The notes under the pieces were generated by a model that saw nothing but the letters and a program-made list of their open reading frames with translations, was not told where the DNA came from and ran no database searches. From the NCBI GenBank assembly GCA_038501625.1, contig JAZAYU010000368.1:1-64000 (forward strand): a stretch of 64,000 bases of DNA. The letters run 5' to 3'. The translations under genes and the position numbers were made by a program. Source of the stretch: Corbicula japonica (taxonomy: Eukaryota > Mollusca > Bivalvia > Venerida > Cyrenidae). Below are positions 11,976 to 22,960 of the stretch, one piece after another (positions within the stretch are counted from its first letter, which is position 1; every line of letters begins with the position of its first letter).

Positions 11976-12130
11976 ACTAGACGTGGTTTTGTACAGGGTT
12001 ACATTTCCAAACTGTTCCGTAAGCGGACAGCATGAATGAATTGGTGAACTAATGTCCCGATTGTAGTTCTGTATACAGCTGGTGGAAGTTAATAAAATGC
12101 GATGAAAAACAATATTACAATATACAATAC
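11976..12130. repeat. duplicated block downstream of tRNA copies (copy A)
   Basis: A block beginning CTAGACGTGGTTTTGTACAG and containing CCGTAAGCGGACAGCATG and GTATACAGCTGGTGGAAG is repeated at 14735-14890 with few differences. Both lie after a tRNA-Gly copy, so a unit of tRNA plus flank was duplicated. Confidence 0.85.
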
Positions 12131-12159
12131 AATTAATAATAAAGTATGGTGTAGAGGAA

Positions 12160-12915
12160 TGTCTGTGTATACGTCTTTAGAGAAAGCGATGGGTAGAAGA
12201 TTGTCTGTGTATACGTCTTTAAAGAAAGCGAGGGGTAGAAGATTGTCTGTGTATACGTCTTTATATGAAGCGAGGGGTAGAAGATTGTCTGTGTATACGT
12301 CTTTAGATAAAGCGAGGGGTAGAAGATTGTCTGTGTATACGTCTTTAGAGAAAGCGAGGGGTAGAAAATTGTCTGTGTATACGTCTTTAGAGAAAACGAG
12401 GGGTAGAAGATTGTCTGTGTATACGTCTTTAGAGAAAGCGATGGGTAGAAGATTGTCTGTGTATACGTCTTAAGAGAAAGCGAGGGGTAGAAGATTGTCT
12501 GTGTATAAGTCTTTAGATAAAGCAAGGGGTAGAAGATTGTCTGTGTATACGTCTTTAGAGAAAGCGAGGGGTAGAAGATTGTCTGTGTATACGTCTTTAG
12601 ATAAAGCAAGGGGTAGAAGATTGTCTGTGTTTACGTCTTTAGAGAAAGCGAGGGGTAGAAGATTGTCTGTGTATACGTCTTTAGAGTAAGCGATGGGTAG
12701 AAGATTGTCTGTTTATACGTCTTTAGATAAAGCGAGGGGTAGAAGATTGTCTGTGTATACGTCTTTAGAGAAAGCGAGGGGTAGAAGATTGTCTGTGTAT
12801 ACGTCTTTAGAGAAAACGAAGGGTAGAAGATTGTCTGTGTAAACGTCTTTAGAGAAAGCGAGGGGTAGAAGATTGTCTGTGTATACGTCTTAAGAGAAAG
12901 CGATGGTGAAGATGA
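12160..12915. repeat. 42-bp minisatellite (about 18 units)
   Basis: The unit is TTGTCTGTGTATACGTCTTT plus AGAGAAAGCGAGGGGTAGAAGA. Because 42 is divisible by three, long frames open on both strands by chance: a 14-residue motif RLSVYTSLEKARGR on plus and LKTYTQTIFYPSLS on minus. They start and stop without splice or promoter context and are interrupted at about 12470, so I do not call them genes. Confidence 0.93.
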
Positions 12916-13009
12916 TTATCCTTTTTTTCATCTTTAAAGAAAGCGATGGTGAAGAGTTGAGAAAGCGATTGCATAGAGGATTGTCTGTTCATACGTCTTT
13001 AGAGAAAGC

Positions 13010-13950
13010 GATGGCGTAGAGGATTTTTTTACGTCTTTAGAGAAAGCGATGGCGCAAAGAATTGTCTGTTTATACGTCTTTAGAGAAAGCGATGGCGCAA
13101 AGAATCGTCTGTTTATACGTCTTTAGAGAAAGCGATGGCGCAAAGAATCGTCTGTATATACGTCTTTAGAGAAAACGATGGCGCAAAGAATCGTCTGTTT
13201 ATACGTCTTTAGAGAAAGCGATGGCGCAAAGAATCGTCTGTTTATACGTCTTTAGAGAAAGCGATGGCGCAAAGAATCGTCTGTTAATACGTCTTTAGAG
13301 AAAGCGACGGCGCAAAGGATCGTCTGTTTATACGTCTTAAGAGAAAGCGATGGCGCAAAGAATTGTCTTTTATACGTTTTTAGAGAAAGCGATGGCGCAA
13401 AGGATCGTCTGTTTATACGTCTTTAGAGAAAGCGACGGCGCAAAGAATTGTCTTTTATACGTATTTAGAGAAAGCGATGGCGCAAAGATCGTCTGTTTAT
13501 TCGTCTTTAGAGAAAGCGATGACGTAAAGGATCGTCTGTTTATACGTCTTAAGAGAAAGCGATGGCGCAAAGAATTGTCTTTTATACGTTTTTAGAGAAA
13601 GCGATGGCGCAAAGGATCGTCTGTTTAGACGTCTTTAGAGAAAGCGACGGCGCAAAGAATTGTCTTTTATACTTATTTAGAGAAAGCGATGGCGCAAAGA
13701 TCGTCTGTTTATTCGTCTTTAGAGAAAGCGATGACGTAAAGAATTGTCTTTTATACGTCTTTAGAGAAAGCGATGGCGCAAAGGATCGTCTGTTTATACG
13801 TCTTTAGAGAAAGCGACGGCGCAAAGAATTTTTATACGTCTTTAGAGAAAGCGATGGTGTAAAGGATCGTCTGTTTATACGTCTTTAGAGAAAGCGACGG
13901 CGCAAAGAATTTTTATACGTCTTTAGAGAAAGCGATGGTGTAGAGGATTA
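13010..13950. repeat. 43-bp minisatellite (about 22 units) with ~212-bp higher-order repeat
   Basis: The unit GATGGCGCAAAGAATCGTCT plus GTTTATACGTCTTTAGAGAAAGC repeats every 43 bp (for example 13091 to 13134) and is related to the 42-bp array just upstream. Between 13348 and 13770 a block of five variant units occurs twice, 212 bp apart, with the same order of variants (including the GATGACGTAAAG unit), so blocks of units were duplicated together. A ~95-bp degenerate zone (12915-13010) joins the two arrays. Confidence 0.92.
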
Positions 13951-14045
13951 GCTGGTCATGTGTTCTTTAATTAAAACAAAACATAATTCCAACTACAAGA
14001 GAAACCACTAGATTGGTATATGTAAGTTAGTAGACTTCCCTTTAG

Positions 14046-14227
14046 CTTGTACAATAATGAAAAGCCATTAAATTTAATAGCCGTTGAAGATATGAAGCAA
14101 AATAATGAGCAACTGAAGATGCTGCTCAATAAAGTTTGTTTAGTAAACCGTGATTTTGGCCTGGCTTCAAAATCACTTAACATTCTACCATCCAACAAGC
14201 ATTGTGAAAACTATTGTAATGTTCAAA
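14046..14227 (+). CDS. possible isolated coding exon (unrecognised)
   Basis: An open stretch of about 60 codons is flanked by a good acceptor (pyrimidine-rich CTTCCCTTTAG ending at 14045) and a consensus donor GTAAGT at 14228. The predicted peptide reads YNNEKPLNLIAVEDMKQNNE... with a helical, Gln/Asn/Lys-rich character. It resembles an internal exon of a larger protein, but no neighbouring exon in compatible phase was found on either side, and it is surrounded by minisatellites and tRNA cassettes. It may be a stray exon, a retroelement fragment or chance. Confidence 0.25.
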
Positions 14228-14492
14228 GTAAGTATTTAATAAATTCAATAATCAATCATTAACGTTACACAAGAAAGTCCATAAATATTTATTCTATCGC
14301 CAAGAAAGGAAAAGAAGAACAAAGTAACTTTTATATAGTACATGTATATGAAGTCAAGCTAATAATAGATGTTGAAGGTTGAAACTAAAGGAAACGATTG
14401 CGCCAACGGCTGAACTATTTTGACGTTACGTTAACGTGGCAGTTGATAAATCGATTTGAACAAATAACGAGAAACACTTCCACTTCATGTGA

Positions 14493-14563
14493 GCATCGGT
14501 GGTTCAGTGGTAGAATGCTCGCCTGCCACGCGGGCGGCCCGGGTTCGATTCCCGGCCGATGCA
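14493..14563 (+). tRNA. tRNA-Gly(GCC)
   Basis: Sequence identical to the copy at 10647-10717, with a perfect acceptor stem, anticodon GCC, TTCGATT T loop and discriminator A. TTTTT follows about 6 nt downstream. TGACGTTACG (14421) and AACGTGGCA (about 14433) lie upstream at nearly the same distance as in the 10647 copy. Confidence 0.95.
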
Positions 14564-14734
14564 AAAACTTTTTGCCCCATGCAAGAAAGAACAAGTTTAA
14601 TAAAAAATGAGGTTTAAAAACCAAGCAGCCTTCGCAAACCCTTTTATTAACTTATAGAGTTGTTAATATACCAAAGTTATAATATTTTAATTCCAGTTTT
14701 TTATTTTGTCCCACGCAAAAACAATTAGATTTTA

Positions 14735-14890
14735 GACTAGACGTGGTTTTGTACAGGGTTACATTTCCAAACTGTTCCGTAAGCGGGCAGCACGAATGAA
14801 TTGGTGAACTAATGTCCCGATTGTAGTTCTGTATACAGCTGGTGGAAGTTAATAAAATAAATACAATATTACAATATACAATACAATAAT
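14735..14890. repeat. duplicated block downstream of tRNA copies (copy B)
   Basis: Second copy of the block at 11976-12130, with the same order of motifs (CTAGACGTGGTTTTGTACAG, CCGTAAGCGGGCAGCACG, GTATACAGCTGGTGG). Confidence 0.85.
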
Positions 14891-15117
14891 ACATTATATA
14901 TTAACTTTTAAATGTAACCCGTTTTCATACGAAACTGAGTTGAACAAAACCACTTAATGATCGATAAGCAAAAATCCCAATTAGCTGATTTCATAATATC
15001 AAAACTAGTTCTTTATAATTTATAGCCGATGAGAAACACAATACGGACACTATCTAGACCTACATTAAGGAAGAGTTAAGATATTTCAAAATGTTTCAGT
15101 TTGAAAGACAGAAATTT

Positions 15118-15230
15118 GGTTCCCAGGTTTATAAAACTGAGAATGGAAACCACTCTCAAATCTCAAGTGTCTGATTGGCTGAAATGGAGATTGTGTCCAG
15201 GCTGAATTTTAAAACCATGGAGCTTGATTT
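15118..15230. mobile_element. hairpin MITE relic ('cagccaatcagatgcttgag' family)
   Basis: Contains CTCTCAAATCTCAAGTGTCT and GATTGGCTGAAATGGAGA, one arm of the palindromic family best preserved at 36221-36376. The second arm is largely lost. Confidence 0.6.
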
Positions 15231-15354
15231 CTTGATGAGTCGGTACCTGCAAAGTTTATACTGTTTATTTGTTATATTTAACCATTATATTTTTTATTGA
15301 TGTAAAGTTTTAAGTTAACTTTTAACCTTTTATTCCAGAGTCACATCTTTTATG

Positions 15355-15505
15355 CGTGTGCGAACAGTGTAGATCCAGATTAGCCAGCATACTCGTGCCG
15401 TCAAATCAGGATCTGCAATTATCGCGTAGAGATTAATTGGGTTATTTCTGATCAAGAGACAACCAGTGTACATCCAGATCAGACGAAATGGATCTGTAGA
15501 ACTGA
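15355..15505. repeat. dispersed hairpin repeat ('gcgaacagtgtagatccagat' family)
   Basis: CGAACAGTGTAGATCCAGAT begins the repeat, followed by GGGTTATTTCTGATCAAGAG and a second half with CAGTGTACATCCAGATCAG. Similar copies lie at 29862-30015 and 41405-41590. Their frames give recurrent peptides of the NSVDPDQTA type, typical of this noncoding family. Confidence 0.7.
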
Positions 15506-15755
15506 AAGTTTTCTTCCGACGCTTATGCCAAGGCAGATAGACCGGATGTTTATAACTGTTTAATTCTGATGAAAATAAACGGAAAAATGGTGAATTAGTC
15601 TTACAAAAATGATGTGCAGCGGTTTTATCCGGGATTGAACCTTAAAAATATTGTCACCTGGCATACATATTTTTATCTTATTGACATGTTCCCCACATCT
15701 TTACGATTTGACACTCGTTTTCGCTTATTTAATGTCAACAATGCTGCAAACGTGT

Positions 15756-15826
15756 GCATCGGTGGTTCAGTGGTAGAATGCTCGCCTGCCACGCGGGCGG
15801 CCCGTGTTCGATTTCCGGCTGATGGA
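15756..15826 (+). pseudogene. degenerate tRNA-Gly(GCC) copy
   Basis: The 5' half, including A box and GCC anticodon arm, is intact. The T arm has decayed (CCGTG-TTCGATT-TCCGG) and the 3' strand CTGATGG no longer closes the acceptor stem. The upstream AACGTGGCA motif is absent. Confidence 0.8.
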
Positions 15827-15829
15827 ATT

Positions 15830-17085
15830 TTTTTATTATATAATTTTCACTAGCAGCTGTAAGAAAGGTCAGAAAATACGAGTGTTTTTGTCACACAGAA
15901 CATTTTTGTTCGTAGATGCATCTACACAAGGGTTTGTAGTAATTTCGCCATGAACAGGCTATGAAGGGTTTACATAATGATGCTGACCACCTTCAAATGT
16001 TCTTTGATTATATGATAACAGGTGTTCATTTGAAAACAGACGAATTCATAGATCCATAGATGTTTCACTTAGTAAAACGTGCGCTCCGGACTATACTTCT
16101 AAAATTTGAAATGATCAGATTTATCAAAAAGAAAGTAATTTAAAATGTTTTCCAAAGTAACGTTGCTGAGGAAGACATTTTAAAATGAATACGAGTGTGT
16201 GTGTATACGGGTGTTTTCGCAAAATTTAAATCAGAAATTTTGTCAGTATCTAATTGTTTAAAAAACGTAATCGGGTTATAACATATCTTTTCATTGTAAA
16301 GGGAATATAAAATCTTCCATCCTCGATAATATAAATATTCCAAAACAGTTTGAGGTTTCCTTTGTTGGGTTTTCACAAACACAATGATAATGTTATCGAG
16401 CTTGCACTTGAAATAGATTACTAATTTACGTAACTCGATATTTAGGCATTTTAAAATGAATACTGGTGCATTAGAATTCTTTCGCAAGATAGATTTGAAT
16501 CGTCAGTACTAGTTTATAATTGTTTATTTACATGTATTAAAAAAATAGGATCCCACTCGGCTGATTTCATAATGTTTATCAATGCTGTTATATAAAAACT
16601 AGTTCATACTACATAATATAAATAATCATCATTATTTCCCTACAAACAAGTTAAAATTAGAAGGTTATCGTGTTCGCAAAAAATTACAGATAATATGTTA
16701 AATTTGTAAATACAAGAGTACTGGAAGATCAATTTTCAGAGGAGTGTTTTTGTACCCAGTAACTTGCATAGGCTTATAACTTTTATAAATGTGATAAATC
16801 AAGAAAAAATCGACCCTGCTGTCGAGATTTTGACCAATGAATATTCTCATTTATAAACAGGGAAGTGAAATCAACTTCATAATACCATATCACTGATTTG
16901 GATTTTATTGAATGAAATACCACTTATCTCATTTTTTCAATCAGATAGTAAAGGGTTAATTCCTGCACTTGAAGAAACTGAAAGTAAACATAACAAGGGT
17001 TTAGAAATGTCTCGACCTTGGCACATTTTCGACATGTCAAATCGCCATATTTCACTTTGTTGGCGATGCTATGTACATTTTCCAG
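15830..17085. other. intergenic sequence, nothing supported
   Basis: An open frame on the minus strand (16140-16487) spans a local direct duplication (TTTTAAAATGAATAC at about 16180 and 16450) and shows no domain-like features. A block near 16845-16925 (ACAGGGAAGT... GAATGAAATACCA) recurs at about 19800-19870, indicating a dispersed repeat. Confidence 0.35.
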
Positions 17086-17230
17086 GAGTGAAGATCAGTA
17101 CCAGAGGAAGAAAGAGTTTGAATGTATTGTGGCAGGCAAGGAGACCGTTTTTCATTTCACACCTCATGGTCCAGGGTTTCACAGTTCGAAATGTTTAACA
17201 CATTGCGAAACGAACGACCTTGAGACGTGA
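17086..17230 (+). CDS. possible terminal coding exon (unrecognised, 3' end of a gene)
   Basis: After an acceptor-like CATTTTCCAG ending at 17085, a frame reads SEDQYQRKKEFECIVAGKET and then a His/Pro/Gly-rich tail, ending with a TGA at 17228-17230. The composition is more protein-like than the surrounding AT-rich frames. No upstream exon in matching phase was found, and the overlapping frame at 16908-17198 looks accidental. It could be a gene fragment carried by a repeat. Confidence 0.22.
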
Positions 17231-19080
17231 ATACTATACTTAGTAGCGCAATGAACTGTAAGCTACACTTAAACAAATGATACCCGGTATTTACGAAATA
17301 ATACATGGCCGTCGGTGAACCATGGGGCAAATATATATCACAGAGGGGGGAGGGGGTAGTCCCAAATAAGCATCTTAACGACCTCCCGTGATCTTGCGAT
17401 ATTTATTATTTCAACTATAATACCAGCTTCGACAATAACGGCGTTGGCCGTAAAAATTATCAGTAATGCCAAACACAGGAAACGAATGCGTAGCAGTGAT
17501 ATATATCGAAGATTTAATCACCGTCACTTCGATGTATTTCCTATGGAGAATCCCGGCGGAAATAAAACGTGGTTCGAAAACTTATCATTTACTATTCTTG
17601 GTAAACAATATACACGTTTAAGTACCTTTGTCCGTTAAGATCGACAGCAAGCCTTTCGTTCCTGAGTGGGATCGGCAAGAGGTCGCCGCACCTTAAATGG
17701 ACTAATAATGGGCATTCTGTTTACACTTGAAGATATTATCCGACATCCTTAATGAATGAAACTTACGAGAAGTATTGCATAACAACAACGATTGGCTATT
17801 CACAAGATGACGTCTTGGATATTCGCCGTTGCTGGAAAAAGTCTTGTTATAATGAGACCAAACTAATCATTTTGACCGAAAACTATGTTAACTTTTTCAG
17901 CTATTCAGATGCTTAAGATGTGAGACTGGTGTCCAAATTCAGTTTTATGATCTTTGGCATAGAATGCGGTAAACATTTGACTTTAATCTTCCGCTTGCGT
18001 TCATTGTTGAAAGTTTTAGAAAAATTCCCCTCCACATTTAGGGAAACTTTGCAACTTTAATGAATGAAATTCAAGTACAGTAAATCATGTTTGATCTGAT
18101 AGCAAAGTACTTGATGTCCTACATAAAATAAAGGAAAACTTGAACATTTAAGTGATAGGAAGTTTCGACTCTGATTACAAGAAAGATACAAAGAAAAATC
18201 TAATATAGAGAAACAGTTAATAGTTGACTGACAATAAAATCGTGCGTAAACGCTGTTTAAATCCGTGTGCAGTCATGATACATTATACCTTAGGTTACGT
18301 AGCGGTTAATTATTCCCCGCCATAAGGGGCATTTGCCCCGCATAGAGAATAATTCTCTCAGAATAATGGTCTGAGAGTAATCTTCGTCTCAAAAACTGCT
18401 CGGGGGCTTTCATTGGAACTTCACCATAATTGTTGTCACCCAGACTTGTTTTGCATATCGTCAGGAGTTTCTTCTTGGACAGTTTATGACAGAGTTATTG
18501 GCCCTTAATTATCATCCCCAACATTATATGTGGTAAGGTCTATAACTCTAACAATATAACAATCATATTTCCAGGATAATCTCCCCTTAAACAAACTAAT
18601 AAAAGACTTTTCCTGACAAAATAAAATCAATATTTATTTATTTATTTTGTGCGTGATTTACTACTTAAAACTCATGTAATCATTATCATCTTCCACATCA
18701 TAATGTGATAAGGTTCATAACTCTAGCAATCATATTTCCTGAATTATCTCTCCGTTATTTGACAAACTTATTATTAATTTTTAACTTAGAATTCACCTTA
18801 AAAATGGTTATATTTTACTTTAACTTCACATGGACGAATAGTTATCTTTTTTTACACAAGCATATTCAATTATATATGTTTATCTGATTTCGAAGCTTCA
18901 TTGCTGGGGCATATATTTATTTCCAGTGACAGCCCTTGTTCTTGTAATAAATCTGTTTTTAAGTAACCAGTTTTGTGCTCGATATTACCGCCCTTTAAAT
19001 TAAAGTTTATAATTCTGAGGGGCTGTGAAATAGGAAACTATCACAATCGTCATTAAACATTTTAACAAAGTGATCAATTG
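17231..19080. other. intergenic sequence with dispersed repeat fragments
   Basis: A 65-codon frame at 17444-17638 has no recognisable features. At 17905-17965 there is an arm of the hairpin MITE family (GATGTGAGACTGGTGTCCAAA, TTTTATGATC). From 18480 to 18790 a block containing TAACTCTA.CAAT..CATATTTCC is present twice, about 180 bp apart. Confidence 0.4.
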
Positions 19081-19185
19081 TTTCTGAATTAGTTTGCTTA
19101 CGGCAAGGTTGTTTTACGTGACGGTAACGTGGCAAAATATGAGGGATTGGGATCACATTTATTTTGAATAACCTTTTACAGGGAG

Positions 19186-19256
19186 GCATCGGTGGTTCAG
19201 TGGTAGAATGCTCGCCTGCCACGCGGGCGGCCCGGGTTCGATTCCCGGCCGATGCA
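19186..19256 (+). tRNA. tRNA-Gly(GCC)
   Basis: Identical in sequence to the 10647 and 14493 copies, with perfect stems, anticodon GCC and B box GGGTTCGATTCCC. It is followed by TTTT within 4-5 nt, a good pol III terminator. Upstream, GTAACGTGGCA lies at about -57, the same position as in the other intact copies although the rest of the flank differs. Just downstream, 19381-19450 holds three to four copies of a ~25-bp 'GAAGATGGGATACATT' repeat. Confidence 0.95.
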
Positions 19257-19534
19257 CATTTTGTTTTATTTGTTTTATTAATTTAGACCAAGTTACATAA
19301 CAACAATAACAAATTAGAAGGCACTGGAACGTAACAATCGTCTTTTTTTTTCTTTTCACTATTGCAGATACCTGCATTTGAAGATGGGATACATTTATAT
19401 AGAAGATGGGATACATTTATATGGAAGATGGGATACATTAATATGGAAGATGGGATTCATTAAATATGTTAACTTTTAAACTGCATCTCGGTCAAACGTT
19501 CTGTTTCAAAGCCGTTTTAGAGAACGCCTGGAAT

Positions 19535-19690
19535 TAAAATCATAAAACTGAGTTTAGAAACCGACCAGTCTCAAATCGCAAGCATCTGATTGGCTGAAAT
19601 GGAGACTAATCTCCATTTCAGCCAATGAGATGCTTGGTATTTGAGATTGGTCGGCAGATTCCGCGATTCTCAGCTTATACTGAGACCACT
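19535..19690. mobile_element. hairpin MITE ('cagccaatcagatgcttgag' family)
   Basis: The arms ACCAGTCTCAAATCGCAAGC plus ATCTGATTGGCTGAAATGGA and the reverse complement (TCCATTTCAGCCAATGAGAT, then TTGAGATTGGTCGG) surround a 4-nt centre near 19610. There is a TTTTATGATC-like end motif. No coding capacity. Confidence 0.8.
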
Positions 19691-21675
19691 TCAATAAGTC
19701 ATTCGATCAGACTTTAGGGTTACTGATACTTTATCCGTGTAAATATAAAGTGGTCACGCTTTTTTTTTCAATCTTCCTCGTTCTATTGAAAGTTTTAAGA
19801 ATTCCCCTCTGGATAACAGGGAAGTACATATTTAATGTACAATTAACAGATTTGAATGAATGAAATACCAGTACATACATTTTCTAATCATTACTTAAAA
19901 AATAATAACCACAATCGTGGCAATTCGGAAACAACGATATATTTTAAATGTTTATATTCCGAATCGGAACTGCTTCTTCCGGTATTTGGATTCCTCAGTT
20001 TTCGGTCCGTAATTATTTCCGATGTTAGAGAAGTTCAGCGAACAATATTCTACGGAAACAGTCAACTATTCCTAGAAACATCTTTGTTCAGGCGTGATAG
20101 GAGCGTTAAACTGAGAACTAATAACAATTTGATTGAATCCGTGGATTTAAGAGCTTTTACGCTTCTACATAAAGCCCTGATTTTTTTTTGCTTTTCAATG
20201 GCGTCTGTGTATCTTTATGTAGAATAGATGAATAAGGTACTTTGAAATCCATCATACACGAACAATATCAAAATATTGCAGGCTCGGCTTGATTGGTTCA
20301 GTACATGAGCAATAGTCGAAATGCATATTACTGCCAACGCCGTATAGCCCCGGGTTGAGCGCAACTCGATATTTACACAAATATGTATTGTTCACAACAG
20401 ATTTCAAAGCGCGTAATTGATAACAGCACTGTTTGAATGTACGGGGCGACGTTTTACGGCCGCCAAACGTTGATTATTAAATACTTTTAGATGAAAAGGG
20501 AACTTTGAAAGAAACAGCAACGCAAAATATCGAATACATTGAATAGACATTGTAGATAATGTATCAAATAACATCATTAAGCATTTCGCTAAAAGCAAGA
20601 TGGCGTCCATGATGGCTGTCTGTCTTAAAAATAGAACTTCTGAACCTGTTTCTAAATTTTTAACTTTTTTGAAATTATGAATAACTTGCCGCAATTTTGG
20701 CCGCCAAATTTGTCATCTCTACACCATTTCACGGTCCATTGCTTGTTCAACTGGACAACATGCGATTACGTCCTTTTTATTTAAGCAGTTCTGGTGCTTC
20801 CGAAATATTACTTATACAAACTGTTAAGATGCATTAGTATGAAACAAACCACCTATAACACAAGGGAAAGAAATCATGAATGGAAAAAGAATTTCAATTA
20901 CGTACGCATTATATCCCTTCGATACCCAATTTCATTGAAAATCGACCACAGCCATTTGAACGCATAAAACACACACAGGTTATAAGAAAGTTTAAACCAC
21001 AATCGGTTCTAGTTAAGTTTTTATTTTGAACTCTACCATGCGTATGTGGTGCTCTTAATGGTGACTGGAATCGTACCAGAGTTATCCATTGTTGATATAA
21101 GAGAAAAAATAAATCATTGATATCAGAGAGTGATATGAGATATATCGAATTTAAAATTGAATACGCGGTGTTTTAAAGAAATACATTTAAAGGACCAAGC
21201 GCGTAGCTGTCTATACAAAAATAAGCGGCTGAATCTATATCCACGCCCCTGAGAACGCCGCCCTTACATGTGAAGTCGTTATTTGTAAGGCACGTAACTA
21301 ATACGGTCTTGTATCAAGTCAGAATAGCTGCACTTACCTCCCTTACAACAACTTTCAATGCCTATTTTGCAATTAACCGTCCACCTCCGTATCTCCGTTC
21401 AGCATCGGAGAATTTAAATTGAGTTTCCCAAAGAGACCCGCGAATATGTTACCGCTGAATCCGAGCCGGACCCGGCCATGGTTCCGAAACATGAACACAA
21501 CAACTACATTACATGTAACAGATGTTAACAAATTAATGAAACTTCTCTAAAGTCGTTGTAAAAATAGTTTCCACTGTACTTCTTGTCCGACACATTAGAA
21601 AAATCATCAAGTCTCTTTTTCTACTTTCAAATGTAGCACTCAATAAACATTTCTAGCATTCATAGTAATCTAAAT
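19691..21675. other. intergenic sequence, nothing supported
   Basis: Frames at 19856-20227 (plus) and 20404-20694 (minus) are open for ~100-120 codons but lack recognisable motifs, signal peptides or splice context. The first begins inside the dispersed 'GAATGAAATACCA' repeat. Treated as chance. Confidence 0.35.
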
Positions 21676-21888
21676 GGGGCCTCCTTGGCCAAGTGGTTAA
21701 GGTTTCCGACTGAGAATCACCTGCCCGTCACCGCTTTGAGCTCGAGATCTACCAGGGTCAAGATCCCTCGTGTGATAAAGCTAACCAACTAGCTTGCAAA
21801 ACGTCGGTGGTTCTACCCAGGTGCCCGCCCGAGCCTGAAAAATTGCGAAGGGGGCACCTGAATATAACAATAATAATAATAATACAGG
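21676..21888 (+). mobile_element. tRNA-derived SINE with a conserved molluscan core
   Basis: The 5' part resembles a Ser/Leu-type tRNA with an A box (TTGGCCAAGTGGTTAAGG) and a decayed B box (GGGTCAAGATCCC). It is followed by a core containing GTCGGTGGTTCTACCCAGGT and GGGGCACCTGAATAT, which I recognise as the central domain of widespread molluscan SINEs. It ends in an (AAT)n tail. It moves through LINE machinery and encodes nothing. Confidence 0.8.
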
Positions 21889-22150
21889 AACTATATTTTA
21901 ATCAGTGACTTGTTATTTATTATTAGATGTGAAGAACGTGAAATAAACGTGGGCATATGTTTGATAATTCATGGACAATACATGTAGCCACTATCTGTCT
22001 GACATTTGTTTTGAAATATAATATACCGGTATACTACCACTCAGTCTAGGTGCGCCGGAAATATTGCCTTCCAGGCAGAGTCAATACACGAAAGGTTATG
22101 TACTTAAAAGGTCATCGTCATTTCATTTAAGGTGGATAATCAAATTTCAA

Positions 22151-22180
<30 letters not shown>
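22151..22180. repeat. (TTG)n microsatellite
   Basis: About ten TTG units followed by a T-rich tract. Confidence 0.95.
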
Positions 22181-22182
<2 letters not shown>

Positions 22183-22709
22183 TTGTTTTGTTTTTTTATT
22201 TTCAAACTAAATCAGCCGTACATTGTAAAAGTTAGAAATATGTACATGTACCGGTTTTTTTCTGCTGAATTTGTACAAGGTTTAATCATACGGTAAACCC
22301 GTTTTGCGTTTTTGCGTTAATCTAAAACCTGGTTAAGCAACCGAGAAAGGAACATGTAAAACAAAATATTGTTTATAAATTTTAATGAACCCGTGAGAAA
22401 ATATAGTTTTAACCCTTTCAGTCAAAAGTTTCAAACTGGAAATTCGTGATTATTTACCTTATAAAGGTCATTATCATTTTCATAAGAGTAGATCATGTCG
22501 CAGGCTGTCAATTTGCCGTCAAGTAAACTCATGACGAATGACTTTTCGATCATGAAATGCATGTTGTACATTTTCCCTTTGGCAATGAAGCGCATTTTCA
22601 TTAACTGTCTGGTCGCTATTTCAAAACATTTGACCTTTTTAATTTATGTTGATGATTTTTAATTTTTCAAAAACACGCATAACGTGGGTATATATAAATT
22701 TGGCCGATT

Positions 22710-22960
22710 TATCGACTATTGTAAATATAATTTATTGCGTTTGCGCGAAAATTCATCGCCGAGAAATTGGTACTGTATAAGTTTTTCGCGGGAATGAATT
22801 TTCGCACAAACGCCATAAATTAAATATTCGCACGAACGTAAATTCGCGATATATTATTTTTCTATAGGCCATTTTATCACATTTCGCTGGTATTAAAATT
22901 CGCGCATTTTCCCTTGCGTGAAATACGCGAAAATTAAACCCCAACAAAACAATCCACGGT
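22710..22960. mobile_element. 'ttcgcgaaaatt' inverted-repeat element
   Basis: Inverted segments around 22720-22760 and 22795-22835 (ATAATTTATTGCGTTTGCGC versus GCACAAACGCCATAAATTA) and further GCGAAAATT/AATTCGCG phrases to 22960 match a noncoding element type also seen near 33350, 38060, 38560 and 39420. The minus-strand frame here is a by-product. Confidence 0.6.

Noticed and set aside
12102..12689. Repeat protein with a 14-residue RLSVYTSLEKARGR motif (plus strand) or LKTYTQTIFYPSLS (minus strand, 158 codons)
   Set aside because: Both strands are open because the 42-bp minisatellite unit is a multiple of three. There are stops inside the array, no splice or promoter context, and no reason to prefer either strand.
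19856..20227. 123-codon plus-strand frame
   Set aside because: It starts in a dispersed repeat also present at 16.9 kb, lacks motifs, and has no splice context.
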